DNA of 43,116 nt from an uncultured Roseburia sp. (GTDB lineage: Bacteria > Bacillota > Clostridia > Lachnospirales > Lachnospiraceae): positions 1 to 43,116 of the forward strand of contig CAKRDK010000020.1 in NCBI GenBank assembly GCA_934309475.1, written 5' to 3'. Shown in pieces: positions 1-7,398 of this stretch. Position 1 is the first letter of the stretch, and the number at the start of each line of letters is the position of its first letter. The position numbers were made by a program, and so were the translations under genes. The notes under the pieces were generated by a model. It saw nothing but the letters and a program-made list of their open reading frames with translations. It ran no database searches and was not told the origin of the DNA.

Positions 1-449
1 TATTCCGGCGGATTGTGGCTTGCTGTGATGTTGATACCAGCAATACATCCTAATTTACGCACTGCGTAAGAAAGTTCCGGTGTTGGACGTAAGGACTCAA
101 ATACATAAGCCTTAATCCCGTTTGCTGCAAGACAAAGTGCAGCCACATCTGCGAATTCCGGTGACATTCTTCTGGAATCGTATGCGATTGCGACACCTTT
201 CTTCTGACCGTTTACGCTGCAGATGTAATTAGCAAGTCCCTGTGTTGCCTTACGAACAGTATAGATATTCATACGGTTCGTACCTGCTCCGATGATGCCT
301 CTAAGACCTGCTGTACCAAATTCTAACTCTGTATAGAAGCGCTCCTCAATTTCTTTTTCATCATTTGCAATCCCCTTTAACTCTGCTTTTGTTGCTTCAT
401 CAAAGTATGGATTGCTCAACCAAGATTCATATACCTCTTTGTAACCCAT
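1..449 (-). CDS. Phosphoglucomutase/phosphomannomutase family protein (N-terminal part, gene runs off the window)
   Basis: The reverse strand is open from an ATG at 447-449 to the window edge. The translation begins MGYKEVYESWLSNPYFD and contains FGTAGLRGIIGAGTNRMN followed by ITASHNPPEY. The last is the phosphoserine loop (T-A-S-H-N-P) of the alpha-D-phosphohexomutase superfamily, which interconverts hexose 1- and 6-phosphates. About 150 residues are visible, against roughly 570 for the long PgcA-type clostridial enzymes. The start is supported by an AGGAGG-like site (TTTAGGAGGATACAAG) directly upstream. A good sigma-A promoter lies at 511-539. The enzyme would feed glucose-1-phosphate to the glgC/glgD genes about 8 kb away, which is inference. 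Whether it prefers glucose or mannose phosphate cannot be told from this piece. Confidence 0.93.
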   Translation of the reverse strand, partial: MGYKEVYESWLSNPYFDEATKAELKGIANDEKEIEERFYTELEFGTAGLRGIIGAGTNRMNIYTVRKATQGLANYICSVNGQKKGVAIAYDSRRMSPEFADVAALCLAANGIKAYVFESLRPTPELSYAVRKLGCIAGINITASHNPPE

Positions 450-480
450 CTTGTATCCTCCTAAACTAATCTACCCTGAT

Positions 481-499
481 CCTGTATCTTTCATACAGG
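481..499 (-). promoter_or_regulatory. Leader hairpin or operator of the phosphohexomutase gene
   Basis: A perfect 7-bp inverted repeat (CCTGTAT, 5-nt loop, ATACAGG) lies a few bases downstream of the predicted -10 box. It would sit at the very 5' end of the transcript. It could be an operator or a stabilising 5' hairpin; no regulator is identified. Confidence 0.35.
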
Positions 500-510
500 C
501 TACAAACCTT

Positions 511-539
511 ATTTTAGCTAATTTAATCTGCTTTTTCAA
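511..539 (-). promoter_or_regulatory. Sigma-A promoter for the phosphohexomutase gene
   Basis: On the minus strand a -35 box TTGAAA (534-539) and a -10 box TAAAAT (511-516) are separated by exactly 17 bp. They lie about 60 bp upstream of the ATG. Both boxes are close to consensus. Confidence 0.6.
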
Positions 540-586
540 GTGCAAGTCATGTACTTGTAAAATTTCTGACAATTATCCGTATCTTT

Positions 587-1855
587 TTACAATAAGGACG
601 AAATCAATTCAGTTAACGTACTCAGATAATCCGTATCCTTCGACTCTGTCGAGCTCGTTGAGGTCGATTCACTCGTCGTACTGCTGCTCTGGCTTGTCGT
701 GCTTCCCGACGTTGATTCACTTGTCGTACTTCCCGACGTCGATTCGCTTGTCGTGCTTCCTGACGTTGACTCACTTGTCGAACTGCTAGATGATGATGTC
801 TCAGTCGGATCAATTGCAATCGTGGCCTCCGCAGAATTGACGTAAAGGTACTTGCTCCAGGTATCGTAACCGGAAGCTTCCACAGTAAGGGCATGAACCC
901 CATATTTTAAGGAAACCGGCTGGCTGTAGTCTACCTGCTCTCCATCGATGGATAAGGTGGCGCCCTCAACCGGAATGGCAAAAAGAATCTTGCCGTATTT
1001 CGGACCCTCTCCCTTAAGTTCATCTAAGTCTAACGTTGTCACGCCGCCTTTTTCAATGGTTACCTCGGTGCTTCCACCGTATCCGTCTTTTGCAACTGCC
1101 ACCGTGTAGGTTCCTTCTTCCACATCAAGCTGCATGTTTGACGTGATTTCTGCAAAAATTTTTGTACCAATCTGAATGTAGCTTCCCTCAAACAGGGATG
1201 TATTCTTCAACTCTAACGTTCCATGTCCGGTTGTTACCAGAATAGAATATATTTTTCGTCCAATTCCGACAACTTTTAATTCGTCTAAGGAAGTCAGATC
1301 TTCTACGGAAATATAGTTATCCCCGGAAATTACCGGCACACTGTCATCATACGCATAGTTTGTGTCCGCAATTTTAAATACCTTGCGGTCTGTGTCCACC
1401 GAAAATCTTGTGATTCCGTCATATTCCCATACTTCATCCGAAATCTGCATCGAACTGAGCTTCCCTTCGTCATCCTTTTGTCCGATGGTCACAATTCTTC
1501 CCGGTTCAAACTCCGACACCGTTGCATGTTCTCCATATTTATTTTTAAAACTTGTTCCAAGCGAATAATAATACATATACTGTTTGTCATTTGACAACTG
1601 CTCTAATATCATGTACTCCGCTGTCATATCATTCTTGATAATCAGGTATAAGTCATCCACATCTGCTTCCTCCGCCGCTTCGCTGTCCTGCGCTGCCTCC
1701 ACGGTCTCGGTCTCAGACGATGCCTCCTTCTTTTCTCCTGTGTAATATTTTTGTCCCAGCTCAATATCGTTTCTGCTGTTTCCACATGCCGTCAGTCCCA
1801 GCACTGCCAAAAGCACCAGCAGCAAACTTCTGCTTCTGCTTCTCCTTTTTCTCAT
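587..1855 (-). CDS. PEGA-domain lipoprotein with Ser/Thr-rich repeat tail
   Basis: 422 residues. The N-terminus (MRKRRSRSRSLLLVLLAVLGLTAC) is a lipoprotein signal with lipobox LTAC and lipidation Cys24. The middle part has no recognised catalytic motif. Around residues 283-338 it reads as a PEGA-type beta domain, with an ATLSIDG stretch and a later GYDTWSKYLYV, a fold common in surface proteins. Residues about 349-405 are almost only Ser, Thr, Glu and Gly and include three exact-length 9-residue repeats of the type STSGSTTSE. A short hydrophobic end (YLSTLTELISSLL) follows. The likely place is the outer face of the membrane, with the tail as a flexible wall linker. A GAGAGGTGAAG site precedes the ATG. 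It follows the CotS-like gene by 51 bp. Function unknown. Confidence 0.85.
   Translation of the reverse strand: MRKRRSRSRSLLLVLLAVLGLTACGNSRNDIELGQKYYTGEKKEASSETETVEAAQDSEAAEEADVDDLYLIIKNDMTAEYMILEQLSNDKQYMYYYSLGTSFKNKYGEHATVSEFEPGRIVTIGQKDDEGKLSSMQISDEVWEYDGITRFSVDTDRKVFKIADTNYAYDDSVPVISGDNYISVEDLTSLDELKVVGIGRKIYSILVTTGHGTLELKNTSLFEGSYIQIGTKIFAEITSNMQLDVEEGTYTVAVAKDGYGGSTEVTIEKGGVTTLDLDELKGEGPKYGKILFAIPVEGATLSIDGEQVDYSQPVSLKYGVHALTVEASGYDTWSKYLYVNSAEATIAIDPTETSSSSSSTSESTSGSTTSESTSGSTTSESTSGSTTSQSSSTTSESTSTSSTESKDTDYLSTLTELISSLL
693..780. repeat. 27-bp tandem repeat, three copies plus a partial one
   Basis: Units 693-719, 720-746 and 747-773 share the pattern CTTGTCGTrCTTCCyGACG followed by yGAyTCr; 774-780 begins a fourth. 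They encode the 9-residue Ser/Thr/Gly repeat in the tail of the PEGA lipoprotein. Differences are mostly synonymous or single bases, so copy number may vary between strains. Confidence 0.85.
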
Positions 1856-1906
1856 GTATCTTCACCTCTCATTATCTGCGCCAATTTTATCTATAGTATA
1901 CCATAC

Positions 1907-2884
1907 CTATCTTGTGAAGTGATACAGCATTTGTAAAAATTGCGTCCGCGTCTCTTCCTGCTCAATGACCTTTTCCAGTTTCTCGATGTTTCGCCCCGAC
2001 AGCCACGCTTTGTGGGAATTGTAATAGTGGTTGGCAAGTTTCCAGAACTTTTCCGGGTACGCAAGATGGCAGTATAACAGGCGCAGTTCCTCTTTTGATA
2101 ATTTTTTCACATTATCATAGCTGCAAATAATCTCAAAACCAAGTCCCGTATTCCAGTTATGCTTTTCCAATATCTTGCGCATAAAATTCGCCATGTCTCC
2201 CACCTGCATCTGATACGAAAACGAGTCAAATCCAACAATTGCCGTCTTCTCCTTCCGGTAAATCAGATTGTGCTGGTTAAAGTCGCCGTGGCAGAATCCA
2301 AACGCTTCCTCTCCGATTTCCTGCGCTTTCAGTTCCTGCGTTATGGCATGTGCCGCTTCCGCAAAATGCGGATACTGCTCTGTAAACTTCACCTCAAACT
2401 CGTTCTTTTTCTTCTTCATCTTCACATAATTTTTCACTTTATTCAGTTCGCGGTTGTGCTTTTCATACAGCTTTAAAAGAGAATCCTTTTCCGCCTGCAC
2501 GAACTCCGGGATGTTTCCCGGATAGCGTTTTGATATATTATGTAAACTTGCCAGTGCCGCAGCTCCACGCATAATATCATCCCTGTTTCTCGGATCACAT
2601 TCCGCCCCCTGAAATGCATCCAGCAAAAGATAGCGCTTCTCCTCCGCATCGGCGGCTGCAATTTTTCCCTCTTTCGTGCGCATAATTCCCTGTGTTTCAA
2701 GCCCATTCTGTTTTAAAAAATTGAGCATGTCTGCTAAAAACTCTGCTTTTTCATCTGAACCTCTGTATTCTTTCAGCATCTTAGGCCCGGCGTTTGTCTC
2801 ACAGAGATATACCCCGCGCCCTCTTGCAACCGATTTGATTTCTAACTCATAATTTTCTAATACCTGTTCCGGTCGATTATACAC
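1907..2884 (-). CDS. CotS/YtaA-like spore coat protein, aminoglycoside-phosphotransferase fold
   Basis: 325 residues, starting at GTG (2882-2884) with GGAGGGG six bases upstream. The layout is that of the CotS family of kinase-fold coat proteins: a small N-lobe, and HGDFNQHN at residues 199-206, which is the usual HGDxxxxN catalytic loop. The next motif, normally IDFD or IDWE with a metal-binding Asp, reads VGFD (217-220), so that Asp is Gly. Metal-dependent phosphotransfer may therefore be lost or altered. A Lys-rich helix lies around 150-165. Family members are usually made in sporulation and sit in the coat or act on small-molecule substrates; which applies here is unknown. The ribosome binding site lies inside a long hairpin (2885-2952). 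The gene follows cca on the same strand. Confidence 0.75.
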   Translation of the reverse strand: MYNRPEQVLENYELEIKSVARGRGVYLCETNAGPKMLKEYRGSDEKAEFLADMLNFLKQNGLETQGIMRTKEGKIAAADAEEKRYLLLDAFQGAECDPRNRDDIMRGAAALASLHNISKRYPGNIPEFVQAEKDSLLKLYEKHNRELNKVKNYVKMKKKKNEFEVKFTEQYPHFAEAAHAITQELKAQEIGEEAFGFCHGDFNQHNLIYRKEKTAIVGFDSFSYQMQVGDMANFMRKILEKHNWNTGLGFEIICSYDNVKKLSKEELRLLYCHLAYPEKFWKLANHYYNSHKAWLSGRNIEKLEKVIEQEETRTQFLQMLYHFTR

Positions 2885-2952
2885 AAAAACCCCTCCATAT
2901 GACTCATCTGCGACAACTTATCGTGTCTCTTTATCATATGTAGGGGTTTTTT
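2885..2952 (-). terminator. Long hairpin: terminator after cca and/or ribosome-binding-site sequestrator of the CotS-like gene
   Basis: The arms 2885-2902 and 2934-2952 pair over about 17 bp with one mismatch (AAAAACCCCT.CATATGA against TCATATG.AGGGGTTTTT); the loop is 31 nt. On the minus strand the 3' arm is CATATGGAGGGGTTTTT followed at once by GTG. The arm thus contains the Shine-Dalgarno sequence GGAGGGG of the downstream gene, and the U-tract lies between it and the start codon. On the plus strand the stem is followed by six T. It can act as a bidirectional terminator and as a translational block. Confidence 0.7.
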
Positions 2953-2961
2953 ATTTCATTC

Positions 2962-4299
2962 TTATTTTTTCGGAATCCGTTCCCGGCAAAGTTCTAACAG
3001 TTGTTCTTTGCGGTTATGCTCCGGATGTTCGATGACTTCATCTAAAAGGTAGTGCAGCACCTCGCCGATTTCTTTTCCCGGCTGCATTCCGGCGGCAATC
3101 AGGTCACTTCCCGTCACAGCCAGATTTTTCAAAGAAAGGCACTGCTTTTTCTCCATGATGTCCCGGTAAATCTGCTCATATTGGTTTACATAATTCAGCT
3201 TTTCTGCACGTCTGAAATCGCTCTGTGCTGCAATATCAGCCCGTTTCACTTCAAAAAGAAACGGGTACTGCTGCTCCCCATTGCGAAAAACAGCTCTGCG
3301 CACACTGCGCTCCGACAATTCCGGATTGTCATCATGGCATGCCACAAGGCGGCAGGTGCGGTCTGTCGTATCATTATCAAACTTCAGCCTGCGTAGAATT
3401 TTCCTCGTGATTTCTGCTCCCCGTGCCGGATGCCCGTAAAAATGGTCATTTCCACTTTCATCCGTCGTTTTACACTCCGGCTTTGCCACATCATGAAAAA
3501 GCATCGTAAGGCGCAGCACCTTATCTGCCCTTATCTCCTGCAATGCATGAATCGTATGCTCTCCAACCGAGTAGCAGTGATGCCTGTTCCTCTGCTCTGT
3601 CTGCATCATCACATTAAATTCCGGCAGAAAAACAGCGGTAAGCCCGGTCTCATATGCCACAAGAATACGTTCCGGGTGGGCGGACACCAAAAGCTTGACC
3701 AGCTCTACCTGAATACGCTCCGCACTTATCCTTGCAATGGCGGGCGCTAATTCCGCAATCGCCTCTTTGGTCGCATCCTCAATCCGAAATCCGAGCTGTG
3801 CTGAAAAACGGACGGCACGGAGCATACGCAGCGCATCCTCCGTAAAACGCTCTTTTGCAACACCGACACAGCGGATGATTCCATCCTGCAGGTCTTTCTC
3901 ACCTTCGAACGCATCGACAAGTCCCACCGTGTCATTGTATGCCATCGCATTGATGGTAAAATCACGGCGTTTCAAATCCTCAATCAGATTCGACGTAAAC
4001 GTAACTTCCTTCGGATGTCTTGCATCCTCGTATTCCCCATCAATCCGGTAGGTTGTAACCTCAAATCCCTCTTTATCCATCAAAACGGTGACAGTTCCAT
4101 GCTGAATCCCCGTGTCGATTGTATGAGGAAACAATGCTTTTACCTCAGCCGGCTTCGCAGAAGTGGTGATATCCCAGTCCTGCGGCTTCCTGCCAAGCAT
4201 GGTATCGCGCACGCAGCCGCCAACAGCAAATGCTTCATAGCCGCTGCGTGTCAGTGTGTCTATAATTTTTTTTACTTTCTCAGGTAATGTTATTTTCAT
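2962..4299 (-). CDS. cca: CCA tRNA nucleotidyltransferase (with HD domain)
   Basis: Adds or repairs the 3'-CCA end of tRNAs. About 445 residues. The nucleotidyltransferase head has GGCVRD (27-32) and DWDIT (41-45) with the two metal-binding Asp. It is followed by the TYRIDGEY and RRDFTINAMAYN regions, then ERIQVEL, and an HD phosphohydrolase-like motif LFHDVAKP in the C-terminal half. This is the class II, poly(A)-polymerase-like bacterial layout. An in-frame GTG at 4303-4305 would add two residues, but it lies inside the apparent Shine-Dalgarno sequence (AAGGTG), so ATG 4297-4299 was chosen. The gene begins within ten bases of the proS stop, so the two are probably co-transcribed. A pure poly(A) polymerase is unlikely because it appears to be the only copy next to a synthetase. 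Confidence 0.93.
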   Translation of the reverse strand: MKITLPEKVKKIIDTLTRSGYEAFAVGGCVRDTMLGRKPQDWDITTSAKPAEVKALFPHTIDTGIQHGTVTVLMDKEGFEVTTYRIDGEYEDARHPKEVTFTSNLIEDLKRRDFTINAMAYNDTVGLVDAFEGEKDLQDGIIRCVGVAKERFTEDALRMLRAVRFSAQLGFRIEDATKEAIAELAPAIARISAERIQVELVKLLVSAHPERILVAYETGLTAVFLPEFNVMMQTEQRNRHHCYSVGEHTIHALQEIRADKVLRLTMLFHDVAKPECKTTDESGNDHFYGHPARGAEITRKILRRLKFDNDTTDRTCRLVACHDDNPELSERSVRRAVFRNGEQQYPFLFEVKRADIAAQSDFRRAEKLNYVNQYEQIYRDIMEKKQCLSLKNLAVTGSDLIAAGMQPGKEIGEVLHYLLDEVIEHPEHNRKEQLLELCRERIPKK

Positions 4300-4306
4300 A
4301 TTCACC

Positions 4307-5746
4307 TTAGTATGCTTTGCCCCAGTATACTAATTTATGTGCCGGTTTTCCACAGCAGACACATGTCTCTGCGATTCTCTCCTGGTCGTGGAATGGCATA
4401 CAGCGGGATGTCACTACAAGGTCCTCTTTTATCTTATCCTCACATGCCTGGTCTTCACACCACATACCGCGGATGAATCCCGGTTTGTTTGCTGCAATAT
4501 CTTTAAATTCTTCGTAATTGTGAGCATCCCAGATATGAGCATCGCGGTGTGCTTTTGCACGCTCGAACATCTCTTTCTGAATCGTCTCTAACAATTCCGG
4601 TACTTTTGTCTCTAAATCGTCTAAGGATACCTCTATTTTCTCTCTTGTATCACGGCGGACAACGACACATTTATTTGCTTCAATATCTTTTGGTCCTAAT
4701 TCGATACGAACCGGAATACCACGCATCTCCTGCTCAGAGAATTTCCAGCCAGGACTCTTGTCGGAATCATCTAATTTTGCACGGCATACTTTTCCAAGAC
4801 GCTCGCATACTTCCTGTGCTTTGTCTAAAACGCCTTCTTTATGCTGCATGATTGGAATTACCATTGCCTGTACCGGTGCAATTCTTGGTGGCAGCACAAG
4901 ACCGGAATCGTCGCCGTGTACCATGATGATGGCACCAATCAGACGTGTTGTCACACCCCAGGATGTCTGGTGTACATACTGTAATTTGTTCTCTTTGTCT
5001 GTATACTGGATACCAAATGCTTTCGCAAATCCGTCTCCAAAGTTGTGGCTTGTACCGGACTGAAGTGCTTTACCATCATGCATCAGTGCTTCGATGGTAT
5101 AAGTTGCCTCTGCACCTGCAAATTTCTCTTTCTCTGTCTTCTGCCCACGGATTACCGGCATTGCAAGCACTTCCTCACAGAAATCTGCATACAGATTCAA
5201 CATCTGCACGGTTCTTGCTTCTGCTTCCTCTGCTGTTGCATGTGCGGTATGTCCTTCCTGCCATAAAAATTCTCTGGAACGCAAGAATGGTCTTGTCTCT
5301 TTCTCCCATCTGACTACAGAGCACCACTGATTGTATACCTTTGGAAGGTCACGGTAGGACTGAATCAGATTTTTATAAAAATCACAGAATAATGTCTCAG
5401 AAGTAGGTCTTACACAGAGACGCTCCGGAAGTTCATTTAATCCGCCGTATGTTACCCATGCAACTTCCGGTGCAAATCCTTCTACATGGTCTTTCTCTTT
5501 GTTTAACAGACTTTCCGGAATAAACATTGGCATGTAAACATTCTCCACACCTGTCTCTTTAAATCTGCGGTCTAATTCTTTCTGGATGTTCTCCCAGATT
5601 GCATATCCTGCAGGTTTGATAATCATACATCCTTTTACAGCGGAATAATCAATCAATTCTGCTTTTTTAACTACATCCGTATACCACTGTGCAAAATCCT
5701 CACTCATTGAGGTAATTGCTTCTACTAATTTCTTTTCCTTAGCCAT
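4307..5746 (-). CDS. proS: Prolyl-tRNA synthetase, short archaeal/eukaryotic-like type
   Basis: 479 residues. Class II synthetase charging tRNA-Pro with proline in the cytoplasm. Seen: [15 protein letters not shown], the motif 2 region [14 protein letters not shown] and [25 protein letters not shown], and motif 3 [28 protein letters not shown]. The anticodon domain follows, then a C-terminal zinc-binding-like part (WCEDQACED and [12 protein letters not shown]) ending YWGKAY. There is no editing insertion between motifs 2 and 3, and the length fits the ProS type 3 group found in many Clostridia. The start has AAAGGAAATAGAG upstream. It lies 47 bp after the pseudouridine synthase and next to cca; no T-box leader is visible in that gap. 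Confidence 0.96.
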   Translation of the reverse strand: MAKEKKLVEAITSMSEDFAQWYTDVVKKAELIDYSAVKGCMIIKPAGYAIWENIQKELDRRFKETGVENVYMPMFIPESLLNKEKDHVEGFAPEVAWVTYGGLNELPERLCVRPTSETLFCDFYKNLIQSYRDLPKVYNQWCSVVRWEKETRPFLRSREFLWQEGHTAHATAEEAEARTVQMLNLYADFCEEVLAMPVIRGQKTEKEKFAGAEATYTIEALMHDGKALQSGTSHNFGDGFAKAFGIQYTDKENKLQYVHQTSWGVTTRLIGAIIMVHGDDSGLVLPPRIAPVQAMVIPIMQHKEGVLDKAQEVCERLGKVCRAKLDDSDKSPGWKFSEQEMRGIPVRIELGPKDIEANKCVVVRRDTREKIEVSLDDLETKVPELLETIQKEMFERAKAHRDAHIWDAHNYEEFKDIAANKPGFIRGMWCEDQACEDKIKEDLVVTSRCMPFHDQERIAETCVCCGKPAHKLVYWGKAY

Positions 5747-5793
5747 TTCTCTATTTCCTTTCTATCTCGAACAAAATCTTTTCTGCACTTATA

Positions 5794-6447
5794 CTATTTC
5801 AAAGTAAATGGGTTGTCAATTTCAAATTCCATTTTTTTCTTTGTCACCGGATGCCGAAATGCAAGCCGGTAGGAACAAAGGCAAAGCCCCTGTGTATATG
5901 CGTTCATGTTCTCTTTAAAATTATATTTACGGTCTCCCACTAACGGGTATCCTGCTGCCGCCATCTGCACACGTATCTGGTGATGGCGTCCTGTCTCAAG
6001 TTTAATCTGCACAAGTGCCTTCGTACTGCTCTTCTGCAGCACCTTGTATGATAAGACAGCTTTCTTTGCATCAGGTGTCGTTTTTCCTGCTACTCTCGAA
6101 GTGTTTGTCTTTCCATCCCGGAGTAAATAATCTTCCAACGTACCCCCTGCGGGACTCGGAACTCCATCTGTTACGGCATAGTAATATTTATCGGTACCCT
6201 TTCCGACAATCTGCCGGCTCAAAGACGCCGCCGCATCCTTCGTCTTTGCAAATACCATAACGCCGGAAACCGGCTGGTCTAACCGGTGTATCACTCCGAT
6301 ATAGGGTGGTTCGCCTTTTCCTGCACGATAATTCTTCAACATACTTTCCATATCCGGCTGTCCAAGCCTTTTCGTCTGTGTTGCAACCCCCGCCTGCTTC
6401 ACGCACACGATGATTGCATCATCTTCATATAAAATGACAGGTAACAT
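5794..6447 (-). CDS. RluA-family 23S rRNA/tRNA pseudouridine synthase
   Basis: 217 residues from the ATG at 6445-6447. Converts specific uridines in RNA to pseudouridine. The catalytic motif HRLDQPVSG (54-62) holds the conserved Asp57. ETGRHHQIRVQMAAAGYPLVGDRKY is the second family signature. There is no S4 domain at the N-terminus, so this is a short, single-domain member; the exact RNA target is unknown. Reading could start upstream at 6498, but GGAAAGGAG sits nine bases before the chosen ATG and family similarity begins there (LPVILYEDDAIIVC). The gene has its own strong promoter (6629-6657) and a long structured leader. proS and cca follow in the same direction. Confidence 0.92.
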   Translation of the reverse strand: MLPVILYEDDAIIVCVKQAGVATQTKRLGQPDMESMLKNYRAGKGEPPYIGVIHRLDQPVSGVMVFAKTKDAAASLSRQIVGKGTDKYYYAVTDGVPSPAGGTLEDYLLRDGKTNTSRVAGKTTPDAKKAVLSYKVLQKSSTKALVQIKLETGRHHQIRVQMAAAGYPLVGDRKYNFKENMNAYTQGLCLCSYRLAFRHPVTKKKMEFEIDNPFTLK

Positions 6448-6480
6448 GCGAAACCACTCCTTTCCTTGTATTTCATTCCA

Positions 6481-6578
6481 GGTAATTGCGAAACGCAATG
6501 TTTTTTAATCTGCCTGTGGGAAACAAACGATTTCCACAAAGGCACGCTCCCGCTACATTCGGCTGTCTCACAATTACC
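6481..6578 (-). ncRNA. Structured 5' leader of the pseudouridine synthase gene (candidate regulatory RNA)
   Basis: On the minus strand GGTAATTG (6571-6578) can pair with CAATTACC (6481-6488), closing a 98-nt domain. Inside, GCCTTTGTGGAAA and TTTCCCACAGGC form a bulged stem of about 11 bp. Close to the downstream end ATTGCG-TTT-CGCAAT forms a small hairpin that uses the same CAAT as the closing helix, so the two pairings exclude each other. Such alternatives are typical of switching leaders. No known riboswitch consensus was recognised. Confidence 0.4.
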
Positions 6579-6628
6579 CGGATATTCTACCTCTATCGTT
6601 ATAGATGTCATATTCTTACAGTCTCTTT

Positions 6629-6657
6629 ATTATAAGCAGATTTTTCTGTTCGGTCAA
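6629..6657 (-). promoter_or_regulatory. Sigma-A promoter for the pseudouridine synthase transcript
   Basis: The -35 box TTGACC (6652-6657) and the -10 box TATAAT (6629-6634) are 17 bp apart. This predicts a leader of about 175 nt before the ATG at 6447. It is one of the best promoter matches in the window. Confidence 0.75.
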
Positions 6658-6726
6658 GGTGAAACAGGTGCAGTGTTTTTTGTGGAAAATTTTAAACTTA
6701 AAGAGCATCAGCCGTGCGGGGCGTTG

Positions 6727-7059
6727 TTGCTTTACCGGAAGGGTATCAAAAGGCAGCCCACAAATTTTTAGCTGACAAATAACACCAAGGCAGGTCTCTT
6801 TTGTGACTTTGGAGGAGTATTAGAAAATCTTAGTGTGCCTTCATGTTGCCCAGTGATGTTCTGCCGCGGACGGCAGAACAAGGCTTCACGAGCCACGGAT
6901 GGCTCGTTGAATGCCGTTCACGTCACTCTGCGTGAATCTTCATCAGGCATACTTAGACTTTTCTTATATTCCTCCATCGGAACAAAATAGACCTGCCTTG
7001 GTGTCATTTGTCTCCCAAAAATATAAGCTGCCTTTTGATACCCGAATCCCCTAAAGCAA
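6727..7059. repeat. 333-bp long inverted-repeat element with a three-hairpin head
   Basis: The left arm (about 6727-6840) and right arm (about 6945-7059) are imperfect reverse complements over more than 100 bp. Both have TTGCTTTA at the outer edge, then GGGTATCAAAAGGCAGC, then ACACCAAGGCAGGTCT, then GGAGGA, with roughly 80% match by eye. The head contains three short perfect hairpins: 6857-6880 (TGTTCTGCCG, CGGA loop), 6888-6907 (ACGAGCC) and 6917-6936 (TTCACG). No believable open reading frame is present. It fits either a palindromic miniature transposable element or a large structured RNA. It lies between the spoVG terminator and the pseudouridine synthase promoter. Confidence 0.8.
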
Positions 7060-7094
7060 AAAAGGACTGCACGCTCTCTACAAACGTGCAGTCC
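7058..7094 (-). terminator. Rho-independent terminator after spoVG
   Basis: A perfect 10-bp stem GGACTGCACG/CGTGCAGTCC (7064-7073 and 7085-7094) with an 11-nt loop is followed on the minus strand by TTTTTT (7058-7063). It lies 14 bp after the spoVG stop. Confidence 0.9.
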
Positions 7095-7107
7095 CCAAAA
7101 CCTGTTT

Positions 7108-7374
7108 TTATTCCTCTGCTGCTAAAGTCTCCTGATACTTATTCAGAATCAGATTCTGAATTTTTTCCCTTGTATCGGAGTTAATTGGATGTGCGATATC
7201 TCTATACTCTCCGTCTGCTGCCTTACGGCTTGGCATTGCAATAAAAAGTCCTTTCTCACCCTCAATAATCTTAATGTCATGTACTACAAACTCTTCATCA
7301 ATTGTAATAGATACAACAGCTTTCATTTTTCCTTCTTTTTCTACTTTTCTGATTCTAACGTCTGTAATCTGCAT
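7108..7374 (-). CDS. spoVG: Septation/sporulation regulator SpoVG
   Basis: 88 residues, a normal family length. The sequence begins [11 protein letters not shown] and contains the [21 protein letters not shown] core, [10 protein letters not shown] and the [15 protein letters not shown] region that define SpoVG. Known family members are small dimeric nucleic-acid-binding regulators affecting septation, sporulation and virulence genes. It starts 24 bp after the glgD stop on the same strand and ends in a clear terminator, so it is probably the last gene of a glgC-glgD-spoVG transcript. No separate promoter fits in the 24-bp gap, although one inside glgD is possible. Confidence 0.97.
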   Translation of the reverse strand: MQITDVRIRKVEKEGKMKAVVSITIDEEFVVHDIKIIEGEKGLFIAMPSRKAADGEYRDIAHPINSDTREKIQNLILNKYQETLAAEE

Positions 7375-7398
7375 AATATTATGTCCCCCTTTGGCATT

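Noticed and set aside
693..773. Possible CRISPR-like repeat array
   Set aside because: The 27-bp units abut without spacers and are in frame in a Ser/Thr-rich protein tail, so this is a coding tandem repeat.
5747..5793. T-box leader for proS
   Set aside because: The gap is only 47 bp and lacks the T-box sequence and specifier stem.
6399..6611. 70-codon minus-strand frame starting just after the pseudouridine synthase promoter
   Set aside because: Weak ribosome site, no recognisable family, overlaps the true start in another frame, and the region is better explained as a structured leader. A leader-peptide role cannot be fully excluded.
6466..6771. 101-codon plus-strand frame
   Set aside because: Runs through the leader, the minus-strand promoter and the edge of the palindromic element; no ribosome site or protein-like composition.
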